Program-made: the position numbers and the translations under genes
Shown: piece by piece, positions 1 through 12,061 of the stretch
Position numbering within the stretch: position 1 is the first letter of the stretch
Layout: every line of letters starts with the position of its first letter
Notes under the pieces: generated by a model
The model's input: the letters and a program-made list of their open reading frames with translations, nothing else
Databases searched by the model: none
Told to the model about the DNA's origin: nothing
Assembly (NCBI RefSeq): GCF_052857255.1
Contig: NC_135505.1
Coordinates: 61,051,149-61,115,148, forward strand
Length of the DNA stretch: 64,000 nucleotides
Direction of reading: 5' to 3'
DNA from: Amblyomma americanum
Taxonomy: Eukaryota > Arthropoda > Arachnida > Ixodida > Ixodidae

Positions 1-1889
1 TACTTGTAAAGTGCTGAGTCATGCTGCGTTGCAAAATTAGTGCTGAGTCATGACTGACTATGAGTCATGACTTTCATAGGCCATATCCCGTTACGTGCCA
101 TCCATTTGTGACCACATATATTTGCTTGCATGTGTTGTGACATCTTACACCGGCGTTCTGGCATCCTCCGAATTTCGTGCCACAGACGGCTGACGCCGGA
201 TTTTGTGCAAATGCGACATATGATGCTTTCGCATTAAAAAGCAAATGGCAGCCGAAGGGGCGCAACAAAACCAACCGCAAAGTGCACCTGGTATGGCTTT
301 TCCTGCCCGCATGGTGGCATGTTGACACCAAGAGTCTTTTATTGGTGTTCTGCCGCCTTCGAATTGGGCACGCACACTGTGCACGCAAATTTGTTGCCGT
401 GAAACGAAGGAAAGCTTCTTGTGAACTACGTCACGAAGCGATCACAGTAAACGACATTATATTAATGCGACAGCATTAGCGTACACGTATGGAGCAAAGT
501 TCGCTGACGATGTAACGAAATTTGCTGATTGGTCGAGAGAGATATGACGTCACAAGGTTGCGTGATCCGAAAGGATGAATCACAGGCCGCTGCCCAGGGG
601 AGGCAAATTCAAAAATGGATTCAAAACTATTTGATACAAAGAGTATGATAACGATACAAGATGAACTAAGGTGGACTATTATATTAATGTAATGGATTAG
701 TACGTTGATTAAAAAGGAACAATAGTGGGAGTAAGAAGTAAATGATGGATTAGTGGTCAGAGGCCAGTGGTCATCAAAATAAAAATAAAAATCAGAAAAA
801 AATTGTGATAATGCGCATATATGCAAGTGTTGGCACCATCACAGCATAGCGTATACCTGCATGCTACTGCAGCTAGAAATCCGAATGAGGCGGTTGATGA
901 GCAGACAATTTAGAAAAGACTGACGCAAACACACGCAGAATTTGCAACAGAAGCTGCGAGAAATGTGAAATCTAATGCTTTCGCTCTCCACTCTTAAGAC
1001 GTTCCCGTAGATTTTTCATGTACAAAGCTCGAGAAACTGCGATGGCGTATCACAGAATTTTGCAACAAACTCAATATTTCCAATCCAGCAAGCTTGCTGC
1101 AAGAGAACATAGGGTTATAACTTGTCGCGAGTTGTCGAAAACGACTGTTTGTTTTGAGCAAAGGAAAGGCGCAGTAACCGTTTTCTCGGTGAACACCCCA
1201 ACCGCACCCTGGGATGGGAGCGGTGAACGAAGAGAGTGTAATAAGTAAGAGAGAAAGAGGTGAAGAGATGTTCTGCAAAGAAATGCGCTGAGAGTGGAGT
1301 CCTCACTCTGGGGGCCCGGTAGATCTTGCTGCTGTCTTCGCCCATTCGATCATCTGTAGCGTCCGGTCGGGGTGGAAGCTGGGCAGCTTTCTCTGCCCAC
1401 TGCTCAACTATCCCCACAGGATGGGGGATAGCTGTGATAGTCTTATTGCGTTGACAATCCCGAACAACGTGGTAGAGTGCAGAACGGTCTCTAAATTATG
1501 GAGTCAGTTAAGTGCGTATGACACTGGGACGGTGGCGTAGTCTGAGTACTGTTAGTAGGTAGTCGTCTGAATACTGCTTTCTGTTCCTTCGTAAGTGATT
1601 TGTGGTTCGGCGGGTAGGTTTTACGGGAGAGTCTGTAGTGTTATGTCTCTGAAAGTGACCAGCTGCTGGTCCTCCCGTGGAGCCCGGCCGGCTCCGGCGG
1701 TCATATGAACAACGAACTTCCTGCGGAGAGTGATGTCCAAACGATTGCATCACACAGTTCTTGTTAGGGGTATACTTATTGGAGCAGTTGAAGGGCTGTT
1801 TGAAATAGTCGTCCATTTGTAACCTAATTGTGAGCCCTTGATAATTGTAATGGCCGTGGTTTGTGCCATGGCGAGCGCGGTGACAAGGT
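1..1889. other. Intergenic, low-level repeats
   Basis: I find no gene here. The first 60 bases hold two copies of a 13-base word (GTGCTGAGTCATG, at about 11 and 41). A palindromic word of the form TTAATGCGAnAGCATTAG lies at about 459-478, followed by a GCTGATTGGTC stretch. The same pair recurs near 24,003, so part of this stretch belongs to a dispersed repeat. Open frames here are short, overlap on both strands and show no recognisable domain. Confidence 0.5.
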
Positions 1890-1962
1890 TCCGGAGTAAT
1901 TTCGACCACCTGGGGATCTTTGACGGGCACTGAGATCGCGCAGCACACGGGCGCCTTTTTGC
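1890..1962 (-). repeat. tRNA-derived SINE, core fragment
   Basis: A short piece of the dispersed tick SINE core (TTTCGACCACCTGGGGATCT and the following CACTGAGATCGCGCAGCACACGG part). The better copies at 7,161, 7,921 and 41,941 share the same text. Both the tRNA-like head and the other end are missing, so this is a truncated relic. The orientation is inferred from copies where the tRNA-like region is seen as its reverse complement at the right-hand end. Confidence 0.75.
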
Positions 1963-2918
1963 GGGCCCGTGGGATTTCAGCACACTCTAAAGAAACCCAA
2001 ATGTTATTAACAAACAAATATCTTAAAAACTATTCGTCCGTTCGCATGGCAGTCTGATATTTCTAACGACGTGTTTGGCGCACGATAGCCCCAGCCGCGT
2101 CATAAAAATCAACCTCGCAGCAACTATTGCACGGAGATAAACTACGCAAAGCTTCCGTTGTATGCACGGGCCTTGCCTTGGTGACGTCGGCAACTGACCA
2201 TTGACAGTGGGCAGTGCATTTTGGCGTCGTGTTTGAAACAACACGTTCGCATATATAGACGAGGTCTGAGGCAGCTCGAAACCGTACGGCATTTCTCTGG
2301 CGAGGAGGTGTTAGATCGCGGCGTCATCAGTGACGTTTCCTGTGGGGGCGCATCGGTTTCGTTCACGGTAGGGTGCCTTGATGTCCCCTCGCCATCGAGG
2401 CACCCTGTAGTTCAAGGACTCTGCCACCGTGTCACAGACGCACGCTATATACACGGGCGACCTTCGAAAAGATGCTACGGCAGTTTTCGGAGTCGTTTTT
2501 CTAGTGCAGCCGATGGGCCGATTGGGCTACTGGTATATTTTACGAAACGTCATTAATAATACCAATATCAGAAATATCAGTACAAATTTTCCTAGTGTGC
2601 GCGGCTGCCACCGTGCGCAGCATGGGTCTGAACATTTAAAATTGCTGCAAAATTTTTTAGATCTTCGGTACAGCCCATTGATTTTCTATGGCCGTCGCAG
2701 ATAGTCGGCTGCGGCGCGGGAAACACTTCGTAAGTACGATTTTTCCGCTCGTAGGAAGAGCAGTCCTTCAGGGACAATATATTCGCGCAGCATCTCACCG
2801 CACCCCCTAGCTTCCTGACAATTGTAAGTGAGAATGCACCCCTTGAGTTGCGCTGTGTTCGCTGCCGGCTCCCGACAGATGGCTCTAGCTGGCGATGTCC
2901 GAGAATGCTGGGCTCGCC
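1963..2918. other. Intergenic, no gene recognised
   Basis: No coding region, RNA gene or clear repeat could be assigned. Several overlapping open frames occur on both strands but none resembles a known family. A phrase near 2,821-2,835 (TTGTAAGTGAGAATGC) recurs in slightly altered form near 3,309-3,345, hinting at a local repeat next to the foldback element that follows. Confidence 0.4.
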
Positions 2919-3819
2919 TAAAGCCTGGACTCCATGTACGCGAAAACTCACGCGAACGCGACGGCGGCGGCGACGGCTGGCGTTCGCTCCGTCGCTTGTG
3001 GGCAACCTCCATGCAAGCGAAGGCGGCAGGCGTCGCCAACCCGCGACGTGCGCAGCGGACTTTGCGCACTCAAGCTTAGAAACACGCCCGTAACCTGTTC
3101 TCTCTCTTAAAATTTTGTGAGTGTGCCTCATAGTCAGGGCCGAAGGAATATTTCCTCTACGGCAGCGGTGTAGCGGCAGTGGAGATAGCCAAAGGCGTGC
3201 TTGCGGAGACGAAGTCACATCACGGGTTCACGGGGGAGGTGTGCTTTCGTTCGGTGCCTGGGCACTCCGGCGTAGTAAAAACACTCCCATAAACTGCCAC
3301 CGCAGTTTGATTGTAAGTGAGCAAACTATAATTTACCAGTGAGAATGCGCGCCGCGAGTGTTTCTGCGCAGTTGGAGCGCAGCGGTACGGTGGATCGAGC
3401 GCCGGTACCCGCGGCTCGACACGCATCTCTCCCTGCAGTACGCCCGCTCGCGTAGCCCGCTCCAAATGCTGTTAGCCCTCCGCACCCAACAAGTAGATTG
3501 TTTTAATTATTTAAATCATGCGGGTCTGCCTCTTAGCTACAAAACCAAATATTTTATCGACGGTGGCGATGACCAAGTCGACGGGCGGGTTTCGTGAGAT
3601 GTACCCGTGAGAAACCGTAGACAAACCGGAAACGGCTTTGGGGGGCTCTGGTTGGCCAGTCGCGTGGGGGACTTCCGGGCGACGAGCGAAATTTTCTGTG
3701 GGTGCAGATCCGAGCGACACGGCAAGCGACACATGCATTTTGCTTCGCGCGACGGCGTCGCTTGCCGCCGTCGCCTTCGCGTTCGCGTGAGTTTTCGCGT
3801 ACATGGAGTCCAGGCTTAA
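2919..3819. repeat. Foldback element with GC-rich inverted arms
   Basis: The left arm (about 2,919-2,976) and right arm (about 3,766-3,819) are near-perfect reverse complements. They share AGCCTGGACTCCATGTACGC, then a run of CG-rich triplets. The arms enclose about 790 bp without a recognisable transposase. The arrangement fits a non-autonomous foldback or MITE-type DNA element. I could not identify a target-site duplication, and the superfamily is unknown. Confidence 0.65.
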
Positions 3820-5561
3820 CGATCTGACATTTTTTTCAGGTAAAGTGCGACAGGTCGCGGTGATGTCTTTATTTCAGACGAACTTGGCACCTAATTGTTC
3901 CTATTAGCGGAAAAGAAGGCTTGGACTGCGGTCCCGAGGGAGCGGATTGTAATTCTTGTGTGAACAATTGCGGCTCGGTCAACATGTAGCGTAGGAAGGT
4001 GCAGAGTGGCTGAAGGCTGCGTGTCGTGCTTTTCCAAGGTCACGCGCTGCGTTTTCTAGCACTGAAAGGTCAGTTTCCTTATCGATGATTTTACTGTCTC
4101 CGGGGTGTGCGGGCTGGACAACATTATTTTTCGTTCTTTTTCTTTGCCCACACTAATATATGTCTCCGGGGTATAACCACACTGCTTGGGCCTACAGGAG
4201 ACGTGCTTAGCGCTTTGAAAGACGAACACAGCGGGAGACGTTGAGAGGAACGGTTTCATCACCTAGGGAGCTTTTGTTTCTGCAAGGCGGTACATGTGTG
4301 AGAGCTGCTTACAAAGCGGCTGACACCGGAAGGTGCTTTGAACCACAGTTGTCCGGCCATATGTTTCAATTCGTCGTCGTCATGCGTGCACGTGCGCCTC
4401 CTGACAGGGTGCCTCGGCGGCCATCTTTCAGCGTTGACTAAGGGAAGCGGGCACTGAGTGCATCGTATTCTAAATTTTCCTATCACTCTAAACACGAATA
4501 TGGGAGTAAAAAGCGAGTAAGCTGTCCTCTAGCCCACTCTCTTTTATAGAAGGGAATGCTGTTTAGAGTGTGCCGTGCTGGTATTCGAGCGCAGGCAGAC
4601 AAAACGTGCACGACCCCATGAATGGACCGCAGGCGGTAACGCCGCTGCAGAGGGGCTGCATCGGGCTTTTTGATCGTGAAAGTCCGGATTTCACTTCAGC
4701 GGCCTTCGAAAAATAATTTTTTCGGTTAGCTGCTAGCTGACGTAACACTTCTAGTGCGTCAGCTTCGAACCTGCACTCGATGTTTGTTTCTCTGTAGGAG
4801 CTGTAGAGTTTAAGGCGTTGTAGTATGCTTTATAGGATTTGGGCAATTTGATGGAGCTGGATGGAACATAGTGGGTATGTTTCTGCTTCCACTGGGCACT
4901 GCTACACTAAACTCTTTCTTGCAGTGACAGAAAGACGACCATTCGTATGAGCACAGAGAGATTGAGCACGGAGAGCATTGCGCAGGGGGATCGGACGTTG
5001 GGCTTCGTGCGCGCGCAGTCCTCCTAGCCTTTTTGGATGCAGCCCACCGCTTCATCTTTTAAGCGCAGAAATGCGTTACCCGACGTGATGTGCAGAGATG
5101 CATCTCTGTTTCCCCTGGGGTCTTATTCGGCTCTGTGCAGCGTCACCGACAGTGTTTTTGGTTTGGTCAATAGTTGGTAGCTGTTCCTGCAGTCGGGTAT
5201 ACAAGTCAAGGATGCAGTGGTGAATGCCCCTCAATGGAGGCCCCGGCCTCCAGCCAACGGCGTCGGCCGTTTTCCGTTAACGCCGTGTTTATTCCCTTGG
5301 CGGGACATCGCAGGCAGCTGGCAGGACCCTCCGTGAAAGCGATTTAACCGCCACGTCATGACACTTGTTCGACGCCATTGGCTGAAAGGCCTCTTTTCTA
5401 GTATATATATATATTCTACGGCGATATTGAGTTGTATCCGACTATATACCACGTCTTTCATGGAATACTTTCCAAAATAGGTTTTTAGGGTAAACATATT
5501 GCTTTTGCGGCATAGGATTACCAGTGGTGGCGGGGACCAAAAAATTGGCGAATCGGTGAAC
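3820..5561. other. Intergenic, no gene recognised
   Basis: No gene, RNA or repeat family is identifiable. Open frames are short and occur on both strands without domain similarity. A short TA-rich dinucleotide run is present at about 5,402-5,413. Confidence 0.4.
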
Positions 5562-5885
5562 TATCACATCTAGGCAACTGTTTGCGAAGAGATTTATAGC
5601 CGGTCGTTAGTAAGGGCCATATCAGTTTAGAATTTTTGAAACGCGATCACCCTGGGCGCTGTGGCTCGAGAAAATTTGGCTGCATCGTGCCAAAGTGCAT
5701 GCGCTTTCGAAAAGCATTCTGTCAAAGCAACCTTTCCACTACATGTAACTAGTCGAAAAAGCCAATTTTTGTCGAGCCACAGCGCGGAGGGTAATTGCGT
5801 TTTCAGAATTCTAAAAACTTATATGGAATTTACTAACGACTGGCTACAAGTCTCTGTGAATAGGCGCCTAACTCTACTAGCTGAA
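5562..5885. repeat. Foldback/MITE-like inverted repeat
   Basis: The left arm (about 5,562-5,685) and right arm (about 5,761-5,885) are imperfect reverse complements over roughly 120 bases, separated by a spacer of about 75 bases. The inner ends share GCGCTGTGGCTCGA on one side and its complement on the other. The GTCGTTAGTAA block is shared further out. The structure would fold into a long hairpin. There is no coding capacity. It is most likely a foldback MITE. Confidence 0.7.
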
Positions 5886-7160
5886 GGTTAATTATTAAAT
5901 TAGTTAACCAGCTTTCTACTTAAGACGATTCACTGGTTTTATTGTGTCCGCTAACACTGCTAGTCTTATAACATAGCAAAAGCTATATTTTTACCCCCAA
6001 AAGCCTATTTTTGAAAATTTTTTAGTCTGAAACACCTGGAATAACGGCGCGTGTCGTATCTTCTTTCTTCGTTGAGTTTGTGCCCACAAAGAAAAAATCA
6101 TCGTGAACAATTTAAAAGTTTTAGCGCTAATTAAGGGGGCAAAGGGTTGCCATTTCAAATTTATTGTCATGCCATGTTTTTTTTTTTTAAGGATAGGGGG
6201 TGGGGGTTAGATAGTGGTGATTGGTTGGGAGTTTTCGGATCTTAGTCACCGTTCATTGAGCTGAACCTCTCTTCACCGAAATTGGGCGCATCTTACTCCG
6301 CGACTGTCCATGGTGGTGGCCCACAAAAGCGGGCGAAGCAGTCTGCATGCCCATGGAAGGAAGGCGGCTGCCTGTAGGCGGGATGTTGACGCATTTCGAG
6401 GCTGTGCGACGCGCACCATTGACGCCATGCGCGACGCCGGCTCGACGATAAACGCCAATTGTCGCCCGCCCTGAGGAAGCCACTTGCAATTGAGCGGTGC
6501 CCAGCTTGCGCTTTGATGTTTCTTTCTGGGATGCGCGGCAATTAGCATTTTTTTTCCTGTGGCGTACTCTTCTCGTATCCCCTAACTTAGGCACCGATTA
6601 GTGTGCTATCTACTACCTTGTGCGCTACGTTATCAGGATGCGTGTCGTTTGGGCGGCAGCTAGGCTCGGCGGTGCTTCGTCGTGGATGCCGTTCTGAGTA
6701 TTGCGCTTTTTGTGTCGGAGGCCCTCGCAAAGCCGCGTTATTTCCTGCGGGTGTGTTCTTGGGTCGCCAAGATTCAGCCCGTGTGTGCGCGTGTGCTGAA
6801 GGTGGCGTTTGGACTGTGGGTGCACGGCCCGGCCATTCTCCGGTGGTGGCTTGTGTATGGTGCTTCTGAAGAGTGGGTGCTTCACCTGACGACGAAACAT
6901 GTGCAGACAGAAAGACGACGGCTTTGACGGGTTTTTGACGCTATATATAGTCGAACACAACTCAAGAACGAATGCACAGAATTAGGTCTTGCTATTCACA
7001 CTCGGTTGAGTCACATATACGGAAGAAATGCAAGAGAGGTGCAAGCCACAAGTGTCTAAAGCTGAAGGGACAGCTGTGGTGCGGTATACAAGATAGCAGA
7101 ACGCCATGTATATTTCATGGGTCGCTCCTCCTCCCACACACACACATGCACAGACAGGCG
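5886..7160. other. Intergenic, no gene recognised
   Basis: The stretch includes a T homopolymer at about 6,180-6,190 and GC-richer DNA from 6,250 to 6,950 with overlapping open frames on both strands. None shows a recognisable domain, splice structure or transposon motif, so no gene is called. Confidence 0.4.
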
Positions 7161-7396
7161 TTGGTTTGGTTTATGAGGGTTTAACGTCCCAAAGCGACTC
7201 AGGCTATGAGGGACGCCGTAGTGAAGGGCTCCGGAAATTTCGACCACCTGGGGTTCTTTAACGTGCACTGACATCGCACAGTACACGGGCCTCTAGAGTT
7301 TCGCCTCCATCGAAATTCGACTGCCACGGGCGGGGTCGAACCCGCGTCTTTCGGGTAAGTAGCCGAGCCCCATAACCAGTGAGCCACTGCGGTGGC
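7161..7396 (-). repeat. tRNA-derived SINE (Ruka-type), near full length
   Basis: A complete-looking SINE. On the + strand it starts with the tail GGTTTGGTTTATGAGGGTTT. It runs through the conserved core (TTTCGACCACCTGGGGTTCT, CATCGCACAGTACACGGGCC) and ends in the reverse complement of a tRNA-like region with a B-box (GGGTCGAACCCGC) and a run ending GAGCCACTGCGGTGG. Pol III promoter boxes therefore lie at the right end and the element is transcribed leftwards. It matches the copy at 9,518 closely. Confidence 0.85.
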
Positions 7397-7920
7397 CAGA
7401 CAGGGATTGGATTGTATTCCTCGCCCCGCCGGTTGAACCTGCTACAAGGCGTATGCGTGTTATTGTGGTGTACACTGCCAACTTGATGGGCAACTGCGCC
7501 GAAGCCCGAAAGCGAACAGACACGAGCACAAAGAGGGAGAAGGCCACTGGCGAGCACTTACTCTCACTAAACGATTTACTATCTGAAAATGTGTATGTGC
7601 GCTGCCTACGTTGTTGACTTGATGTTTTTTATCAAACACTCGTGCCATGCATTTAGACAGAATCGTGCTCTGCAAAGGCGCTTAAAAAGCGCGTAAGCAC
7701 AGCAGTGTCGCCAGCGTATGCACACTGACAAGCGACACAGGGACACCTGCGCCAATTAAGACCCGCGCCTGTGCTAATCATTAATTCAGCTTCCACCAGA
7801 GGTGCTCAGGCGCTAATCGCGACGTCTACAAACTCATGCACAACACTATATCGGTGCTTGTACACAGCTGAAGTCCACGAAAACCGGGGATCACAGGTGC
7901 AGGCGCGACAAAATTGAAAA
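7397..7920. other. Intergenic between two SINE copies
   Basis: No gene, RNA gene or further repeat is recognisable. Confidence 0.4.
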
Positions 7921-8117
7921 ATGGTTGTTGGGGAAGAGAAATGGCGCAGTATCTGTCTGACATCTCGGCGGACACCTGAACCGCGCCGTAAGGGAAGGGT
8001 TAAAGGAAGGACTGAGAGAAGGAAGGAAGAAAGAGGTGCTGCAGTGGAGGGCGTCGGAATAATTTCGACCGCCTGGGGATCTTTAACGTGCACTGACATC
8101 GCACAGCACACGGGCGC
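7921..8117 (-). repeat. tRNA-derived SINE, partial (long-leader type)
   Basis: This copy begins with the leader GAAATGGCGCAGTATCTGTC and a purine-rich GGAAGGAAGAAAGAGG tract, then has the common core (ATTTCGACCGCCTGGGGATC, ACATCGCACAGCACACGGGC). It stops before the tRNA-like head. The leader differs from that of the 7,161 copy and matches the 41,941 copy, so at least two SINE subfamilies share one core. Confidence 0.8.
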
Positions 8118-8764
8118 AAGCGCGACATGGAAAATCTAGGATGAGGGTTAGTCTAATGCTTATGGTATGAACGGCACATGCGCACACTATACCAACTGAT
8201 TATTAGGCGGAAAGGAGGCGTATTTCATCATGTTCCAACTCGCCCTGGACCGCCTCGATCCTCGCCCATCAACAGAGCAAAAGATCCTCGGTCCGTGGCC
8301 ACAGCAGTCGACTGCCCTCAAGGCATACGAGGCACTCTTTGCCTACTTGAGAGCGACTGGATTAAGTTACAAATTGTGACAGCGTTGTGCGTGTGTGTGT
8401 TGTGCCTTTTTTCCTTATCTCTTTCTCCTTTTAGTCCCCTAATTCCTCTTCCCCAGAGCAGGGTAGCCAACCGGAACCCTTTTCTGGTTAACATCCCTGC
8501 CTTTCCCTCCTCCTCTTTATCTATCCATCTATCTATCGCCCCACAGGCCGTTATTCTAATTCTTAATATTTTCTTTTATTAATATTAAGACTTAACAGAC
8601 CCGAACGTGGGAACAAAATCACGAAAATTGCAAATTGTTATGCGAAACGCATGCAAAAAGACATCAAAATCAAAACAAACGCAAATGGTGAAACAGAGGT
8701 AAACAAGCATTAGGCATGTCTAGGTTGTAAAAACATGGCAGCGGCATCGGCACGAAATATATAG
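8118..8764. other. Intergenic, pyrimidine-rich tract
   Basis: No gene is seen. A pyrimidine-rich stretch with a (CTAT)n-like run occurs at about 8,395-8,540. Confidence 0.4.
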
Positions 8765-9470
8765 ACATCCATTCCGTCAATGATTGGATGGAGAACTTTA
8801 CTATAGACAAGCGACTTTGGACCCTTCAAGAGCCTAGGGTCACCGCATAGCCCCCACATTATGCGCATGTGTCCAGGCCACGTAGGGCCATGGCACTGGC
8901 ACACCTGTTCACACAACCCAATTGAGTGCCCGGCTCGTGCGACGCAAGGAGGGCCTCCCATTCCTCCCATGTTTCGATGGCGGGCTGTCCCACCATACTT
9001 TCTTTGTCCCTGCGGGGGAAGATCTGTAGGGCAGCCGAAGAGGATGTGGTCCAGGGTGGCGTGCGATTCTCCGCAGAGAGTGCACTCTGGGGAAACAGGG
9101 CGGAAGCTGAGGGTTGGGAAGAGTTCGGGTCTGGAGGGTCTGGAGTCGCCTCCAGAGGACATGTTGGGAGTGGGATAGGCGAGGGCGTGGAAGAGGGTAG
9201 AGTCGACGGGAACGTTTGTGCCATTAAGTATAGTGGTGTTTGGGCCGCCAGCCATATACAAGCCCCCCCCCCCCCCCCATGATAGTGCTTCTTCTGGACC
9301 AAAAATGTTTTGATCTTTGCTGGAATCTGGAAACGCAGATTCCAGGGTAGGAAAGTAGCGTGGCAGTTAGTCCCAATAATTCTTTGGCTGACGTCGGGAG
9401 ATACGCGGCCTGATAGCCTTGCCGTGGCTTCTTCAGACTGGGTGCTGATATACGGTGGTTTTAGGTACTC
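8765..9470 (-). pseudogene. LINE 3' fragment (element C/D family)
   Basis: The minus strand encodes the C-terminal tail of a LINE ORF2 with a zinc-binding pattern (CTLCGESHATLDHILFGC) and the end WEALLA-type region, in broken frames. A run similar to RNase H text (TQSEEATARLSG) lies near 9,440. The 3' end is at the left (GGATGGAGAACTTTA near 8,788), as in the fragment at 57,157-57,960. The copy is truncated, frameshifted and inactive. A run of 17 C's at about 9,262-9,278 lies inside it. Confidence 0.7.
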
Positions 9471-9517
9471 GTGCTGACAGTAACGCAGTCCTGATAAAAA
9501 AAATGAAGGCTGAACTT

Positions 9518-9746
9518 TGGTTTATGGTATATGGGGTTTATAGTCCCAAAGCGACTCGGGCTATCAGGGATGCCGTAGTGAAGGGCTCCGGGAATTTCGA
9601 CCACCTGGGGTTCTTTTACGTGCCGTGACATCGCACAGTACACAGGCCTCCAGAAATTCGCCTCCATCGAAATTCGACCGCTGCGGCCGGGATCGAACCC
9701 GCATCTTTCAGGCCGGCAGCCGAGCACCATAACCACTTAGCCACCA
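9518..9746 (-). repeat. tRNA-derived SINE (Ruka-type)
   Basis: Nearly the same as the 7,161 copy: tail at left (TGGTTTATGG), conserved core (TTTCGACCACCTGGGGTTCT), and a reversed tRNA-like head at right with GGGATCGAACCCGC as the B-box complement, ending in AACCACTTAGCCACC. It is flanked by unrelated sequence on both sides. Confidence 0.85.
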
Positions 9747-9979
9747 ACTTTAAAGACTTTAACGCATTGACGCATCGGCAGTGTTAGAATTCTCGCCCTT
9801 TTGCGAATACGGCGAGTAAATTAGCCGAAGAGATTTGTTAAAGAATGCCTTCTAAACGTTTTGTTCATTCTTGACGCCATCTGGCATGTATTAGCTAAGA
9901 AGGAATGAAATCGTATCTGGTCGTTAGTAGTGCGCACTGCGGTGTCGACGACGCAATCATCTGCATTCAGCCTTACTGA

Positions 9980-10279
9980 AGGGTGCGTTCACACTTGTCC
10001 AAAAATCCGGCGAGCGAAGCAGATTCGCTCGCCGGGAAAACTAGGACCTGTTCTCATCTGTTGACGTCCGGACGAGGCGGAACCGCCGCGCCGCTGCTGT
10101 TTCTCGCTTTTCCACACACTTCCCGGCCACCACGTAACCGCTCGCGGCGTACGCAGATATGGTTAGAAAAGAGCATAAATCGATGCTGTCTGTGTACCAT
10201 AACCGTATGCACGCTTGCTTACGTAAACGCAGGCACGTTCCCATTTTTAGTTCAGCGTATGCAAACAGATTCGCAACGA

Positions 10280-10313
<34 letters not shown>

Positions 10314-12061
10314 AGGTAGGAGCGTCCCCTTTGAAACGGGGCAGTGGTTGTCGCCACTATGCTCAGTGTTTTTTCCTTTAGTTTTGTTTACTATGCTCTA
10401 AGTTGTTAATACAATTCGCCATTTCCTTTAAAAAAAACGTCTTCCTAACTTTAAAACTTATGTCACCTCTCTGCTTTTGTGCCACCAATCCTCCAATCGC
10501 TTTTTGCTAATTTCCACCGCAGATTTATTTACATGACTATTGTTATCTCTAAACCCTAAGGCCTCAGGAAGAGTGACTGTGCCTGCATTGACATCGGGAT
10601 GGATACCATCGCATTTTAGGATGAGGTGTTCTATTGTTTCTACAGATTTGCCACACACAGCACATGTGTCATCTTCGTTAAATTTTTTTCTGTAGCTGCG
10701 CGTTCTAAGACACCCTGACCTAGGTTCAAAGAGGAGGGCACTGCCTCTTGAGTTATCATAAAACGTTTCCTTCCTGATCTGCCTTTTCCAGCATCGATAT
10801 AGTTCTACACTATGCTTCTTTTCCATTGAATCTATCCAATTTTTACCTCAGACGTTTTTAAATTGTCGTTTAATGCTCTTGCTTTCTCCTTCCTCGTCTC
10901 TGACAAACTTACTGGCCAGCTTTCTAGTTCGTTTCCGCCACTCTGTGTCCACGCTCTTTCTGTAGAGGTATTTAAATACCTTAGCTTCCCACCTGTTATC
11001 GTCCAATTTCCTCAGGCGTTCTTCGTATAGTACTTTACTCTAGTGGCGCCATCTTCTTGTCAGGACGAGAACTAGTACTTTCAACAAAACCGGCGCTCCT
11101 CGTAGGCCTAGTAGCGGCAGAATCGTCACTCAAAATACAAAAATGAAGCAAATTTATCACTTATACTTTTGCTTATAGGTGAGGTGAGACGGAGCGATGT
11201 ACCGGTGTCCGATTTATGGCCAGTGAACGTGCTGAACAAGGCCGCAACAACGACAAATTCATTCCGAGGCGAGAGGCCCTGCGTCGAAGGGCGTCGCCAT
11301 GTTTTTCGCCGCGGCGGCGGCGAACGCGGAAAATTTGGGTCCAACCCGATCGCCCTCGCCGCGCCGCTGCCCCGTTCACACTTGTCCAAAAATCCTGCGA
11401 GTGAAGTGGATTCGGCCGCTTTTGACGCCGCGCTAGGCGGAAAGCGGCGCGGCGAGGGCGATCGGGCTGGACCCAATTTTTCGCGTTCGCCGGCGAAAAA
11501 CATGGCGGCGCCCTTCGACGCAGGACCCCTCGCCTCGGAATGAATTCGTCGTTGTTGCGGCCTTTTTCAGCGCGTTCACTCGCCATAAATCGGACACCGG
11601 TACATCGCTTTGTCTCACCTCACCGATAAGCAAACGCATAAGTGATAAATTTGCCCTATTTTTTATTTAGAGTGAATATTCTGCCGCTACTAGGCCTAAG
11701 AGGAGCGCCGGTTTTGTTGACAGTACTAGTTCCCGTCCTGACAAGCAGATGGCGCCACTAGGCTGGGCGTTTCGTTGCCAGTCTGTTTGCATACGCTGGG
11801 CATGGGAATGTGCCTGCGTTTACGTACGCAAGCGTGCGTACGGTTATGTTACACAGACAGCATCGATTTATGCTCTTTTCTAACCATATCTGTGTACGCC
11901 GCGAGCGGTGACGTGGTGGCCGGGAAGTGTGTGGAAAAGCGAGAAACAACAGCAGCTGTTTCGCCTCGCCCGGGCGTCAACAGATGAGAACAGGTCCTAG
12001 TTTTTCCGGCGAGCGAATCCGCTTCGCTCGCCGGATTTTTGGGCAAGTGTGAACGCGCCCT
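9980..12061. mobile_element. Large foldback (palindromic) DNA element
   Basis: Outer ends are inverted copies beginning AGGGTGCGTTCACACTTG at left and, reversed, AGGGCGCGTTCACACTTG at right. Complementarity continues inward: 9,980-10,280 pairs with about 11,761-12,061, 11,041-11,123 with 11,677-11,760, and about 11,157-11,320 with 11,490-11,650. The left arm is interrupted by a LINE fragment (10,281-11,040). A third copy of the terminal text occurs at the centre (about 11,373-11,400). No transposase was found. No convincing target-site duplication flanks it, so the superfamily cannot be assigned. Confidence 0.75.
10281..11040 (-). pseudogene. LINE 3' fragment inserted in the foldback arm
   Basis: The minus strand, from about 11,040 leftwards, encodes the C-terminal part of a LINE ORF2. 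It is rich in basic residues and has a zinc-binding tail (CAVCGKSVETIEHLILKC). The coding ends at 10,458. Its 3' end is a (GGAT)n run at 10,281-10,313 seen from the + strand. A stop interrupts the frame near 10,850. The copy is 5'-truncated. A related 3' end occurs at 19,928-20,130. Confidence 0.8.

Noticed and set aside
1508..2017. Minus-strand open frame of 169 codons
   Set aside because: Part of it is the reverse of a SINE core; no protein domain is visible.
6603..6960. Overlapping open frames on both strands in a GC-rich patch
   Set aside because: No domain, no splice structure, and frames overlap each other on both strands.
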